A stretch of 64,000 nucleotides of DNA from Allomuricauda sp. (GCF_002699205.1 NZ_PABT01000049.1:183266-247265); one strand, 5' to 3'. Positions 21,970 through 31,160 are shown, counted from the stretch's first letter. The notes: a model not told the origin generated them from the sequence alone. Numbers and translations are program-made.

Positions 21970-22881
21970 TTGAGGTTGAACATACCCAATCAGCATATAG
22001 ATATGCCCCTTCTACGCCAAAAGGGCATTGGCCTCTACTTGAAAAGGGAGGACACCATACACCCATTCATTTCTGGTAATAAATATCGCAAACTCAAATA
22101 CAACCTGCTCGAAGCCAAAAAACAAGGCAAAAATACTTTGCTCACCTTTGGTGGAGCCTTTTCCAATCATATCGCAGCAGCGGCTTTTGCAGGGCACAAA
22201 GAAGGGCTGAAGACCATCGGGGTGATTCGGGGTGAAGAATTGGTGGACAAATGGCAAAACAATCCAACCTTGCAGTTGGCCCACGAACATGGCATGCAGT
22301 TCCATTTTGTGTCCCGAAGTGAATACAGGCTCAAAAATGAACCATCATTTCTTCAAAATTTGAAAGGGCGGTACGGTGATTTTTATCTGCTGCCCGAAGG
22401 AGGAACCAATTCCTTAGCGGTGAAGGGCTGTGCTGAAATCTTGACGGAAGATGATATGTTGTTCGATTATATTTGTAGTGCGGTCGGTACAGGCGGAACC
22501 ATGGCCGGACTCATCAATGCCTCGCAACCCGATCAGACGGTTTTTGGATTCCCTGCCTTGAAGGGCGATTTTTTGACCCAAGAAATCGGTGCATTTGTGA
22601 ATAACGACCGTTGGAGACTTGTAACCGATTATCATTTTGGGGGCTATGCCAAAGTGGACGAACATCTTATTGCATTTATAAACTTGTTCAAAGCCAAAAC
22701 GGGTATCCCTTTGGATCCCATATACACTGGTAAGATGCTTTTTGGTATTTTTGATCTTGTAAAACAGGATGTTTTTGAACCGGGAACCCAAATCTTGGCA
22801 ATACATACAGGGGGATTGCAGGGTATAAAAGGCATGAACCTTGTATTAAAAAAGAAGAATTTACCGTTATTGGACGTATGA
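21970..22881 (+). CDS. 1-aminocyclopropane-1-carboxylate deaminase / D-cysteine desulfhydrase family (PLP-dependent)
   Basis: YLKREDTIHPFISGNKYRKLKYNLLEA...LTFGGAFSNHIAAAAFAG. Confidence 0.9.
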   Translation: MRLNIPNQHIDMPLLRQKGIGLYLKREDTIHPFISGNKYRKLKYNLLEAKKQGKNTLLTFGGAFSNHIAAAAFAGHKEGLKTIGVIRGEELVDKWQNNPTLQLAHEHGMQFHFVSRSEYRLKNEPSFLQNLKGRYGDFYLLPEGGTNSLAVKGCAEILTEDDMLFDYICSAVGTGGTMAGLINASQPDQTVFGFPALKGDFLTQEIGAFVNNDRWRLVTDYHFGGYAKVDEHLIAFINLFKAKTGIPLDPIYTGKMLFGIFDLVKQDVFEPGTQILAIHTGGLQGIKGMNLVLKKKNLPLLDV

Positions 22882-23720
22882 TAAGGCGAATAGGATATGT
22901 ATTGATTGTGGCACTTTTGCTCTCTAGCTGTGGTGCCAAGAAAAGAAGGACGACCCAACAGAAGGGGGCTCCAGTAATCCGTAATTCGGAAAGCACCGAC
23001 ACCAATAGCAGCACCGACACCAAAGGAGACGCTGGTTTATATCCCATGCCGGAAGATACCGGGCGTTTTGAGCGTTTTTACATTTCGGATACCCAAGACT
23101 ATATTGAGACCTTTGCTGAGATTGCCCAGTACGAAATGCGTGCATATGGCATACCGGCCAGTATTACCTTGGCCCAGGGCATTTTGGAAAGTGGGTCGGG
23201 CCGTGGTGAATTGACCCTTAAGACAAACAACCATTTTGGCATCAAATGCCATGCCGGATGGGAAGGAGAGTTTGATTTCCATGACGATGATGCCAAAGGT
23301 GAATGTTTCCGCAAATACAACCATCCGATGTACTCTTTCCGGGACCATAGTATTTTCCTGTCCACACGTTCACGCTATGCGTTTTTGTTCAATTACAAAC
23401 GGGACGATTATAAAAAATGGGCCTATGGACTTCGGCAGGCCGGATATGCCACCGACCGCAAGTATCCCCAAAAATTGATTGCACTTATTGAGAAGTACGA
23501 CCTTCATAAGTATGACGAAGAGGTGGTCGAAAATGGGTTGTCAACAATCCGTGAACCTAAGCGGTATGAAGTTTTTACACATACCGTGAAAAAAGGCGAT
23601 ACGCTTTATGGTATTTCCAGAAGATATGACATTTCGGTGGATGAACTTCGTCGACTCAACAACCTTAATGATAACATTATTTCCATCGGTCAAATACTCA
23701 ATATCCGAAAGGCGCAGTAG
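22878..23720 (+). CDS. Glucosaminidase (lysozyme-like) with C-terminal LysM domain
   Basis: GIPASITLAQGILESGSGRGELTLKTNNHFGIKCH; LysM HTVKKGDTLYGISRRYDISVDELRRLNNL. Confidence 0.92.
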   Translation: MIRRIGYVLIVALLLSSCGAKKRRTTQQKGAPVIRNSESTDTNSSTDTKGDAGLYPMPEDTGRFERFYISDTQDYIETFAEIAQYEMRAYGIPASITLAQGILESGSGRGELTLKTNNHFGIKCHAGWEGEFDFHDDDAKGECFRKYNHPMYSFRDHSIFLSTRSRYAFLFNYKRDDYKKWAYGLRQAGYATDRKYPQKLIALIEKYDLHKYDEEVVENGLSTIREPKRYEVFTHTVKKGDTLYGISRRYDISVDELRRLNNLNDNIISIGQILNIRKAQ

Positions 23721-23760
23721 GTTTTTAATATCATTCTGGACAGAACGAATCCCTTTCAGT

Positions 23761-24227
23761 ACCTGCGTAAACCTGAACCCGTTTTAGGTTCCCACAAGGT
23801 TTTTTGACCGACAACAATGGGATGCTGAAATAAATTCAGCATGACGGTACTTCTTCATGGTAGAATTAACAATTTTAGCGAGGCAAAGAATCTCTCTTAA
23901 CCAGATGAATTCTGTTTCCAAGAACGAACGATCCTCATTACCTTTGCAGCACCTGCGTCAACCTGAACCCGTTTCAGGTTCTCACTGTTTTTTTGACCGG
24001 GAACAATGGGATGCTGAAATAAATTCAGCATGACGGCAGTTCTTCATGGTAGAATTATCAATTTTAACGAGGCAAAGAATCTCTCTTATCCAAATGAATT
24101 CCGTTTCCAAGTACGAACGATCCTCATTACCTTTGCAGCACCTGCGTCAACCTGAACCCGTTTCAGGTTCTCACAAGTTTTTTTGACCGGTAACAATGGG
24201 ATGCTGAAATAAATTCAGCATGACGGG
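23761..24227. repeat. ~190-bp tandem repeat array (about 2.5 units), each unit with an inverted pair of REP-like hairpins
   Basis: acctgcgt(c/a)aacctgaaccc starts at 23761, 23951, 24140 (periods 190 and 189); gatgctgaaataaattcagcatgacgg at 23821, 24010, 24200. Confidence 0.9.
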
Positions 24228-24244
24228 ATGAATAAAAGTATATT

Positions 24245-25522
24245 ATGATCTATCAACGAAGTAGCGCCCTGTTTGCAGAGGCCAAAAAATATATCCCCGG
24301 AGGGGTAAACTCACCAGTAAGAGCATTTAAAGCGGTTGGAGGTGATCCTGTATTTATCAAGGAGGCCAAGGGTGCCTACCTGTACGATGCCGATGGCAAT
24401 CAACTTATCGATTATATAGCTTCGTGGGGGCCGCTTATTTTGGGCCACGCCTACGAACCGGTGATACAAGCGGTGATTGACAAGGCCAAAAAAGGGACTT
24501 CCTTTGGAACGCCCACCGAAGTGGAGACCGAACTTGCCAAACTAGCGGTTTCCATGGTGCCAAACATTGATAAGATACGTTTTGTGAACAGTGGCACCGA
24601 GGCTTGTATGAGTGCGGTACGCCTCGCGCGCGGGTACACGGGAAAAGATAAGATCATCAAATTTGCCGGTTGTTACCACGGCCACTCCGATTCTTTTTTG
24701 ATACAAGCAGGAAGTGGTGCCGTTACCTTTGGTAGTCCCAACAGCCCCGGGGTTACGCAGGGCACGGCGAAGGACACCCTGTTGGCCGATTACAACGATT
24801 TGGAAGGGGTAAAAGCCTTGGTAGCTGCCAATAAAGGTGAAATTGCGGCCATTATTTTGGAACCCATAGCGGGGAACATGGGCTGTATTGTCCCCAAAGA
24901 AGCCTTTATAAAAGGCCTACGCGAACTCTGCACCCAAGAGGGTATTTTGTTGTTGTTTGATGAGGTAATGACGGGCTTCCGTCTCGGAAAAGGGGGCGCT
25001 CAGGAAGCTTTGGGCATTGATGCGGATATTGTAACGTTCGGAAAGGTCATTGGTGGTGGACTGCCCGTAGGGGCGTTTGCGGCCCGAGCTGAGATCATGG
25101 CGCATTTGGCCCCCGAAGGACCAGTGTACCAAGCGGGTACTTTGAGTGGAAACCCCTTGGCCATGAGTGCCGGACTGGCCATGCTCACCGCCCTTGACAA
25201 CCAGCCCGAAATTTTTGACAGCCTGGCCGAAAAAACGGAATATTTGCACAAGGGCATTGCCCAGACCTTGACCGAAAAAGGCGTAGCCCACCAGATCAAC
25301 CGATATGGCAGTATGATGTCTGTGCACTTTACGGAGGAGCCTGTGGTGGATTTTGCCTCCTCGGCGAAGGGCAATAATGATATGTTCAAGAAATATTTCC
25401 ATGGGATGTTGGAGAACGGGGTGTACTTGCCGCCCTCTGCTTTTGAAAGCTACTTTTTAAACGACGCCCTTAGCTATGCAGATTTGGATAAGACGATTGA
25501 GGCGGTAGGGAAGGTGTTTTAA
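24245..25522 (+). CDS. hemL: Glutamate-1-semialdehyde 2,1-aminomutase
   Basis: [32 protein letters not shown]..., [25 protein letters not shown]. Confidence 0.97.
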   Translation: MIYQRSSALFAEAKKYIPGGVNSPVRAFKAVGGDPVFIKEAKGAYLYDADGNQLIDYIASWGPLILGHAYEPVIQAVIDKAKKGTSFGTPTEVETELAKLAVSMVPNIDKIRFVNSGTEACMSAVRLARGYTGKDKIIKFAGCYHGHSDSFLIQAGSGAVTFGSPNSPGVTQGTAKDTLLADYNDLEGVKALVAANKGEIAAIILEPIAGNMGCIVPKEAFIKGLRELCTQEGILLLFDEVMTGFRLGKGGAQEALGIDADIVTFGKVIGGGLPVGAFAARAEIMAHLAPEGPVYQAGTLSGNPLAMSAGLAMLTALDNQPEIFDSLAEKTEYLHKGIAQTLTEKGVAHQINRYGSMMSVHFTEEPVVDFASSAKGNNDMFKKYFHGMLENGVYLPPSAFESYFLNDALSYADLDKTIEAVGKVF

Positions 25523-25749
25523 GTTCTGGTCATTTCGAAGATGTGTTGCGACTGAGAAATTTGTTTGTGTTTGAGATTTCTCTCGTTCCCTTGGGTTGAT
25601 TTAAAATGAGGTTGTGATGGGATGAAACCGTTTAAATGGAAGGAGTACAGGATGATTTTATCTAATTTCAACCCTTTTCTGAACTAAATTGTCAACGATC
25701 TTATGTATTGAAAACTTTAAAATGGGTTGTTAGAATCTGTTTTTTTAGC

Positions 25750-26475
25750 TTAAACGCTGAGTTGCAATTCAATTTCAGGCATTTCATCATAGGTTCTTCC
25801 ATTTAGTATTCTTCCATTTTTCTTTTTGTTTTTTCCGCCCCATTGTTTGAAAAAGAAGGCAACATCCGACTTTTCACATTGCTCTTGTATATCAAGCACC
25901 CAATCTGCATCCATTGGTCTTGGATTATGTCCGCTTTCTCCACCAACAATAACCCAATCAATATTGTCAAGATTCATATTTGGAAGTGGTCCGATTAGAG
26001 GTTCCAATGATAGGAATTTTACCCTTGCGTTTGTTTCTCTCAGAAAGTCAATTCTATTTTCTACTTTTTGTTCTTCAACTGAAACACCCATCCAAATATT
26101 ATGAGTCCATTTTAATTCTTGATGAAGTTCTTTTAGTCTTTCGGCTCTTTTGGTCAAAACTTGAAAAACGTGTTGCGGATTTTCATTCATTACTGTAAAA
26201 ACCTTTTGAATAAATTCAAGGGGAATTTTTTCGTGAAATAAATCACTCATTGAGTTTACGAAAACAACTTTTGATTTCTTCCAAGTGTATGGCGTTTTCA
26301 AGGCGTCTTCGTGAGTTTTAACCTCAAAATTATCTTTGTACTTTTCAACACCCATTGCTTGCAGTCTTTTAGACATTATTTCCGCATAACAAAATTTACA
26401 ACCTTGAGATATTTTGGTACAACCAGTTGTTGGATTCCAAGTCATTTCTGTCCATTCGATACTTGATTGTGCCAT
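25750..26475 (-). CDS. DUF5131 / phage Gp37-Gp68 family protein (three-Cys motif)
   Basis: SSIEWTEMTWNPTTGCTKISQGCKFCYAEIMSKRL; FVNSMSDLFHEKIP; WVIVGGESGHNPRPMDADWV. Confidence 0.92.
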   Translation of the reverse strand: MAQSSIEWTEMTWNPTTGCTKISQGCKFCYAEIMSKRLQAMGVEKYKDNFEVKTHEDALKTPYTWKKSKVVFVNSMSDLFHEKIPLEFIQKVFTVMNENPQHVFQVLTKRAERLKELHQELKWTHNIWMGVSVEEQKVENRIDFLRETNARVKFLSLEPLIGPLPNMNLDNIDWVIVGGESGHNPRPMDADWVLDIQEQCEKSDVAFFFKQWGGKNKKKNGRILNGRTYDEMPEIELQLSV

Positions 26476-27590
26476 TATTTAAGTTTTATAGTTAGTTTAT
26501 TAAAGTGCTTTTTATATTCTTTGTAATTTACATAAAAAGCTCCTTTTCTAATATTTGTATTGTCTTTTTTTGTTATTTCTAGTCTATTACCAGATTGAAG
26601 TTTTTTTAATATTTGAATGGAATGTTTTGGCAGAAACCCTTCTCTTAAAGTAAATTCATAAATTTCTCCGTTGGTTCTTGACCCTTTTAAGTAATCAAGT
26701 AATAATTCTTCAAGTCTATTTGTTTCTAAAACTGAAAAAAGTGTTGATTGTCCACTATCATATTTCCAGCCACGACCTTGTTCATTATCTATGTCCCATT
26801 TGGTTTCTAACATTTTTTCGTAACCTCGAATGTGGGAACTAAAGAAAAACAAACAGAAAACAGTATTTTCTTCTTTTTTTAGGGTGAAGCTGTCAACGAA
26901 ATATTCATTACCAATAAACTTTTGAAAACCGTCTTTTAAGGCGCGAATATATTCCCATTCATTCTTTAAATGTTCCTTGTCAATGCCAAGTTGCTTGTTG
27001 AAACTCTCCAATACTCCTGGCGTTCCAGATTTAGAAAATCTATACATAAATTGAATAGGTAGCCACAATAGAACTTCCGAATTATTGTTACAGTCCAGTA
27101 AATTTAAAATGTGTTCAGCTTTTATTTCCTTATATCCAAATGGGTCAATAAATACAAAGGCTTTAGTGTCCTTGAATTTTTGAAATTTACTAGGAAGTTC
27201 TTTTACGATTTCAAGGTAATCTTTATTGATTAAATTTAAAGTTCCATAGTTAGGATAATGTAATTTGTTTTCTTTTATATACTTTTCAAGTGTATTGATT
27301 CTCTCTTTGTCAATATCATTAAAATGACAATGAATTTGAGGTGATTTTACTTCTCGTTTGTCTATAAATTGATAGAAAGTTTGCTTTACTTTTTTCAAAG
27401 CAATTACCGGGCTTCCTTCTCCACCATTTTCATAAACTCCAGGTCCACAGAATAAGTCAACTATATGGATTGCTTTCGTGTATCCGTCATTGCAAATAAT
27501 ATTCAAATATTTCTGAATGTAGTCTCCAAATAGCTTGACCTTCGCTTCGGAATGGTTTAATAAATTTATCTGTGATTTCTTATCGCTCAT
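26475..27590 (-). CDS. tcmP: Three-Cys-motif partner protein TcmP-like (methyltransferase-like fold)
   Basis: AKVKLFGDYIQKYLNIICNDGYTKAIHIVDLFCGPGVYENGGEGSPVIAL, FIDPFGYKEI; abuts the DUF5131 gene by 1 nt. Confidence 0.88.
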   Translation of the reverse strand: MSDKKSQINLLNHSEAKVKLFGDYIQKYLNIICNDGYTKAIHIVDLFCGPGVYENGGEGSPVIALKKVKQTFYQFIDKREVKSPQIHCHFNDIDKERINTLEKYIKENKLHYPNYGTLNLINKDYLEIVKELPSKFQKFKDTKAFVFIDPFGYKEIKAEHILNLLDCNNNSEVLLWLPIQFMYRFSKSGTPGVLESFNKQLGIDKEHLKNEWEYIRALKDGFQKFIGNEYFVDSFTLKKEENTVFCLFFFSSHIRGYEKMLETKWDIDNEQGRGWKYDSGQSTLFSVLETNRLEELLLDYLKGSRTNGEIYEFTLREGFLPKHSIQILKKLQSGNRLEITKKDNTNIRKGAFYVNYKEYKKHFNKLTIKLK

Positions 27591-27775
27591 TTGTTTTTTC
27601 AGCTTTTAGTAAAGTGTTTATATGGTGTAATATATATTTTACATTTATATGCATCGAATATGGGATGCATTCACTCCATTCATCATCCTATATGCCAAGC
27701 ATAACTAGTCTCTGTAAAGTATAGGGGAGGGGCTGCGAGAAGGCAAATTACTAATTACCAGTAAAATAACATTGT

Positions 27776-27811
27776 GGAAAAACCTTAAAAAAACTGGGGT
27801 TTTCCATAAAT
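27776..27811. repeat. 36-bp direct repeat, copy 1
   Basis: ggaaaaaccttaaaaaaactggggttttccataaat, identical to 29657..29692. Confidence 0.95.
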
Positions 27812-27878
27812 ATGAAATATGAAGTCAGAAGTACGAAGTCATTGGATGGTTACCAGTGGACAATTAAGGGTAATAGGC

Positions 27879-28727
27879 TTAGGGTTGAAGTATAAGTCCT
27901 TCTTGATGGATAATTTTTCTTAGTTGCTTATCCAAATTGTCAATATATATACTTTCTCCGGTAACAAAGTTACCGCTGTAAATTATTGTGCTGTCCTTTA
28001 GGATAATTAAGTGAGGATAAGCATTAAAGTCCAAAGCCTCCTGTACTTTTTTCATAGGTCCACCGTAAATGGTGGTGTAGGAGTAATTCAATTTTGCTTC
28101 TACTTTTGACCGCTCTTCAAAACTTTGGTTTTTTAAAGGTATGTTCACCGAGTAGAAGGCAATATCCGGCTGTTGGTATTTTTCACTGATTTTTTCGTAG
28201 TAAGGGAATTTTTCAAAACAAGGTTTGCAGGAGGTGTTCCAAAAGTCCAAAACAATTATTTTGCTGCCAAACCGAACAGTGTCCTTATACTTATCGGTAA
28301 AAACGAGTTCTTTTGGAAACGGCTTGGTGTCATAAAATTTAGAGTCGTCCACTAGGGCCAAAAGCACGCTGGGGTATCCAAATTTCCCCAAAAACACGGC
28401 CAATAGTATAGTAAAGGTCAATTTGGGCATAAAATGTGCTTTTTTTGCCCAACGTCCTAGGAGAATACAAACGGGTATAAAAGCCAAATAGAGGATGGAT
28501 CGTTTGAAATCCATTTCAATTAACGAAGGAACCAAAATTAACAACCAAAGAGGTATAAAGACCAAGAGCATTCGTTTTATTCCCTCTTTCACATAATAAG
28601 CGGTCAAAAAGCAAGCGATAAGGGTGAGCGGCAACATATAAAAGTGGTCCCCATAAAAGATGACTCCGGCCAGTATGTAGATGAGGGGAACAACAAAGTA
28701 TTTAAGTTTTTGGAAAACTAACTTCAT
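27879..28727 (-). CDS. Membrane-anchored TlpA-like thioredoxin
   Basis: N-terminal half with several hydrophobic helices, then IIVLDFWNTSCKPCFEKFPYYEKISEKY (CxxC) and cis-Pro region NAYPHLIIL. Confidence 0.88.
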   Translation of the reverse strand: MKLVFQKLKYFVVPLIYILAGVIFYGDHFYMLPLTLIACFLTAYYVKEGIKRMLLVFIPLWLLILVPSLIEMDFKRSILYLAFIPVCILLGRWAKKAHFMPKLTFTILLAVFLGKFGYPSVLLALVDDSKFYDTKPFPKELVFTDKYKDTVRFGSKIIVLDFWNTSCKPCFEKFPYYEKISEKYQQPDIAFYSVNIPLKNQSFEERSKVEAKLNYSYTTIYGGPMKKVQEALDFNAYPHLIILKDSTIIYSGNFVTGESIYIDNLDKQLRKIIHQEGLILQP

Positions 28728-28774
28728 AATTTAATGTATTTCTACTCCTGATTTTTCAGGAGCAGAATTTGTGA

Positions 28775-29392
28775 CTAAACTTTTTCAACACAACTTTGAA
28801 GCCATAAGAACCCACATCCTGTTGTGGTTTCATTGCAATTGGTGTCGGAATAACCGTTGTTGTACCAATCACAGGTCCAGCTACAATTGCAATCAACCGA
28901 CTTACTAGTCAAGCTGGTCTTCTTCGTTTCAAACGATCCTATGTTTAGCAAGTTTTCCTGTAATTGAATTGAAATGAAACTATCGTGAAATTCTCCGTTA
29001 ACCTTTGGTGAATAGTCATCTAAGTTGCCAAACATCATCAGGAAATCATGTTCTGGGGTTATCTTAGCCAGGTCTACAGCCAATGAAGTTATTTCCTCCA
29101 TATTTGGAGAATCCTCTTTTAACTGTTGGGATAGTTTTTGAATTAAATCTGTATGGTTCTCAGATAGATTTAACTTTTTTAACTGATTGAGTTTTTCAAC
29201 CCATAAATCAATTTTAGTCGAATTTTCGAGATTTGCATAATCACTTTTTACTTGTTTATATGCTTTATCCTTTAAAAAAGTTGCTCGTAATTCATCAGTT
29301 TCATCGGACAAATCATTTTGTGGATCAGAACAAGAAGTGAATAATACAATTGCGATAATAACGAGGTTAAGTGTTTTATGATAATTGGACAT
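28775..29392 (-). CDS. Fulvocin C-related bacteriocin-like lipoprotein
   Basis: Lipobox LFTSCSD; C-terminal Cys-rich module DCNCSWTCDWYNNGYSDTNCNETTTGCGFLWLQSCVEKV resembling proteins annotated 'bacteriocin fulvocin C-related'. Confidence 0.75.
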   Translation of the reverse strand: MSNYHKTLNLVIIAIVLFTSCSDPQNDLSDETDELRATFLKDKAYKQVKSDYANLENSTKIDLWVEKLNQLKKLNLSENHTDLIQKLSQQLKEDSPNMEEITSLAVDLAKITPEHDFLMMFGNLDDYSPKVNGEFHDSFISIQLQENLLNIGSFETKKTSLTSKSVDCNCSWTCDWYNNGYSDTNCNETTTGCGFLWLQSCVEKV

Positions 29393-29656
29393 TCTTTTAA
29401 ATTTTAAATGTTGGTAATACCCTACTCTTTAGATTTTCGGATACTCGTCCAATTATTTTTGGTGTCTTTTTTTGGCTTTCACATTTTTGACGTTGGATGG
29501 TTAGTCCACTTGTAACCTCTTAGTAATTTGACTAACAGGTATAGGGGGGTTATCCTATGATCCTACGACTTTTGGATCATAGTCACAATACATGTTGAAA
29601 TAAATTAATGGGAGGTTGAGCATGCAAACTAGTAATTTTCAAATAAATAGCATTAC

Positions 29657-29692
29657 GGAAAAACCTTAAAAAAACTGGGGTTTTCCATAAAT
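29657..29692. repeat. 36-bp direct repeat, copy 2
   Basis: Exact copy of 27776..27811. Confidence 0.95.
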
Positions 29693-29735
29693 CACAAAGT
29701 AAAAAAGGTAAAAAACAGAAGGAATAGGCCAGCGG

Positions 29736-30461
29736 CTACAGTTGGTCGGACAGGTATAGGTAGCATATTCCGGAAAGTATGGCCAGTCCAAAACTCAATA
29801 GCGTACCGATGAGCACATATTCCGTCAGCTTTCTGTTTTTGCCTTTGTTGAGGTCCCCGAACCGGAACACTGATTTAGCGGCGATCAACAGGCCAATAGC
29901 GGCCCATTGCTGTATCAGGATAAACCCGAATACAAAGAGGCGTTCCAACATGCCAATATAGGTTCCAGCATTTTTAAGGGAACCGCCCTCACTAGGCTCG
30001 TCGCTTTTGGCCACTTCATCAATATAGGGAGCCAACAACATCCGCATAATGATTCCGCACACATAGGTGACAAATACCAAAAATGTGATCACCAACAGGG
30101 TTTTTTCATCGAAAACTTGGGAGAAATCGATTTGAAAGGGATACACCCAATACAGTACACCGCATAGCACCAAAAGGTGTAGCACTTGGTCCACCACAAA
30201 GAGCCACCGATAGTTTTTGGGGTTGGTGAGGTAGAGTTTCCCCAGATCTATGAGGTAATGGGTTGCCACAATAACCATAATGGCGCCCAGATGTTGAAAT
30301 TGCAATAGGAGCAAAAGCACCAATAAATGCACACCGATATGGAAGTAGAGGTATTTAGATCTGCCCTTCTTTTGTAGTTTGTCCTCGACCCAATGCCTTG
30401 GTTGGAACACAAAGTCTCCCATGAAATGGGCCAGCAGCAGTTTTAGGGCGAAAAGCATCAT
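29736..30461 (-). CDS. DUF3307 family membrane protein
   Basis: LLLAHFMGDFVFQPRHWVEDKLQKKGRSKYLYFHIGVHLLV; polytopic; 4-nt overlap with upstream SatD gene. Confidence 0.87.
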   Translation of the reverse strand: MMLFALKLLLAHFMGDFVFQPRHWVEDKLQKKGRSKYLYFHIGVHLLVLLLLLQFQHLGAIMVIVATHYLIDLGKLYLTNPKNYRWLFVVDQVLHLLVLCGVLYWVYPFQIDFSQVFDEKTLLVITFLVFVTYVCGIIMRMLLAPYIDEVAKSDEPSEGGSLKNAGTYIGMLERLFVFGFILIQQWAAIGLLIAAKSVFRFGDLNKGKNRKLTEYVLIGTLLSFGLAILSGICYLYLSDQL

Positions 30462-31066
30462 AATTGGGCGAGTTGGTTGTTGTAAAATTGAATCATTTTT
30501 TTGACTTCGTCAAATCCGGCTTTGTTGAGTTCCTCGCTAATGTTCCCTTGTGATTTGTTGAGCAAGGATGCCAGTTCTTTTTGGTTCATCCCTGGGTTTT
30601 CCATGGCGCATTTTACCGTTTTGGAAATGGCGGGCGTCCAATTGTCCATGGTGAGAAGGGCCAGTTCAAGCAATAGGTTGATTTGTTCGTCAAACTTTTT
30701 GTTCGATGTGCGGATGCCTAAATTCTGCTTTTTGAGGTTTTCAAAACATTGACCGGAGTTTACAAAGGCCGGACCGTTGGATTCCGTGATTTTTGGGGCT
30801 TCGTAGTTTTTTTTACCCAACCCAATGGCTATCCTGACATCCATATGCCGGATTTGCTTGATACTCGCCTTGATATAGATCGCTGCTTCCAAAGCATTTT
30901 CCGGGATGGTCTGCAGTTGAAAACTGTCACCACGGTAAATTTCCCAATCAATTGGCTCCTTGCCATATCTGGCCAATGCCTGTTTGAGCAAGGGCAACCA
31001 TTTACTGGCTTTATGTTCCGAGGAGTTTTTGATATCTCCGGTAAGTATGGCAATCATGGACATCAT
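30458..31066 (-). CDS. SatD family protein with C-terminal HTH
   Basis: MIAILTGDIKNSSEHKASKWLPLLKQAL...YRGDSFQLQ; C-terminal MNQKELASLLNKSQGNISEELNKAGFDEV HTH. Confidence 0.85.
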   Translation of the reverse strand: MMSMIAILTGDIKNSSEHKASKWLPLLKQALARYGKEPIDWEIYRGDSFQLQTIPENALEAAIYIKASIKQIRHMDVRIAIGLGKKNYEAPKITESNGPAFVNSGQCFENLKKQNLGIRTSNKKFDEQINLLLELALLTMDNWTPAISKTVKCAMENPGMNQKELASLLNKSQGNISEELNKAGFDEVKKMIQFYNNQLAQL

Positions 31067-31076
31067 TTTTGATAAA

Positions 31077-31160
31077 TATCTTCTAAAAAGCAGATAATTT
31101 TAAATATCTGTTATTTAGCAGATAATCAAATATATCTGTAAATTAGCGGATATTCAAATA
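31077..31160. promoter_or_regulatory. Three tandem 28-bp palindromic operator-like repeats upstream of SatD
   Basis: TATCTTCTAAAAAGCAGATAATTTTAAA / TATCTGTTATTTAGCAGATAATCAAATA / TATCTGTAAATTAGCGGATATTCAAATA; core TATCTG-N8-CAGATA. Confidence 0.85.

Noticed and set aside
23761-24227. Tandem repeats considered as a CRISPR array
   Set aside because: ~190-bp period with near-identical sequence throughout, no unique spacers and no cas genes; fits a REP/BIME-type tandem duplication.
31077-31160. 28-bp repeats considered as a mini-CRISPR
   Set aside because: Repeats are directly contiguous with no spacers and palindromic operator architecture, next to an HTH gene start.
25750-31160. Whole 25.7-31.1 kb zone as a single integrated mobile element
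   Set aside because: No integrase, transposase, att-like repeats spanning the zone or tRNA target seen; the parts look like separate acquisitions.
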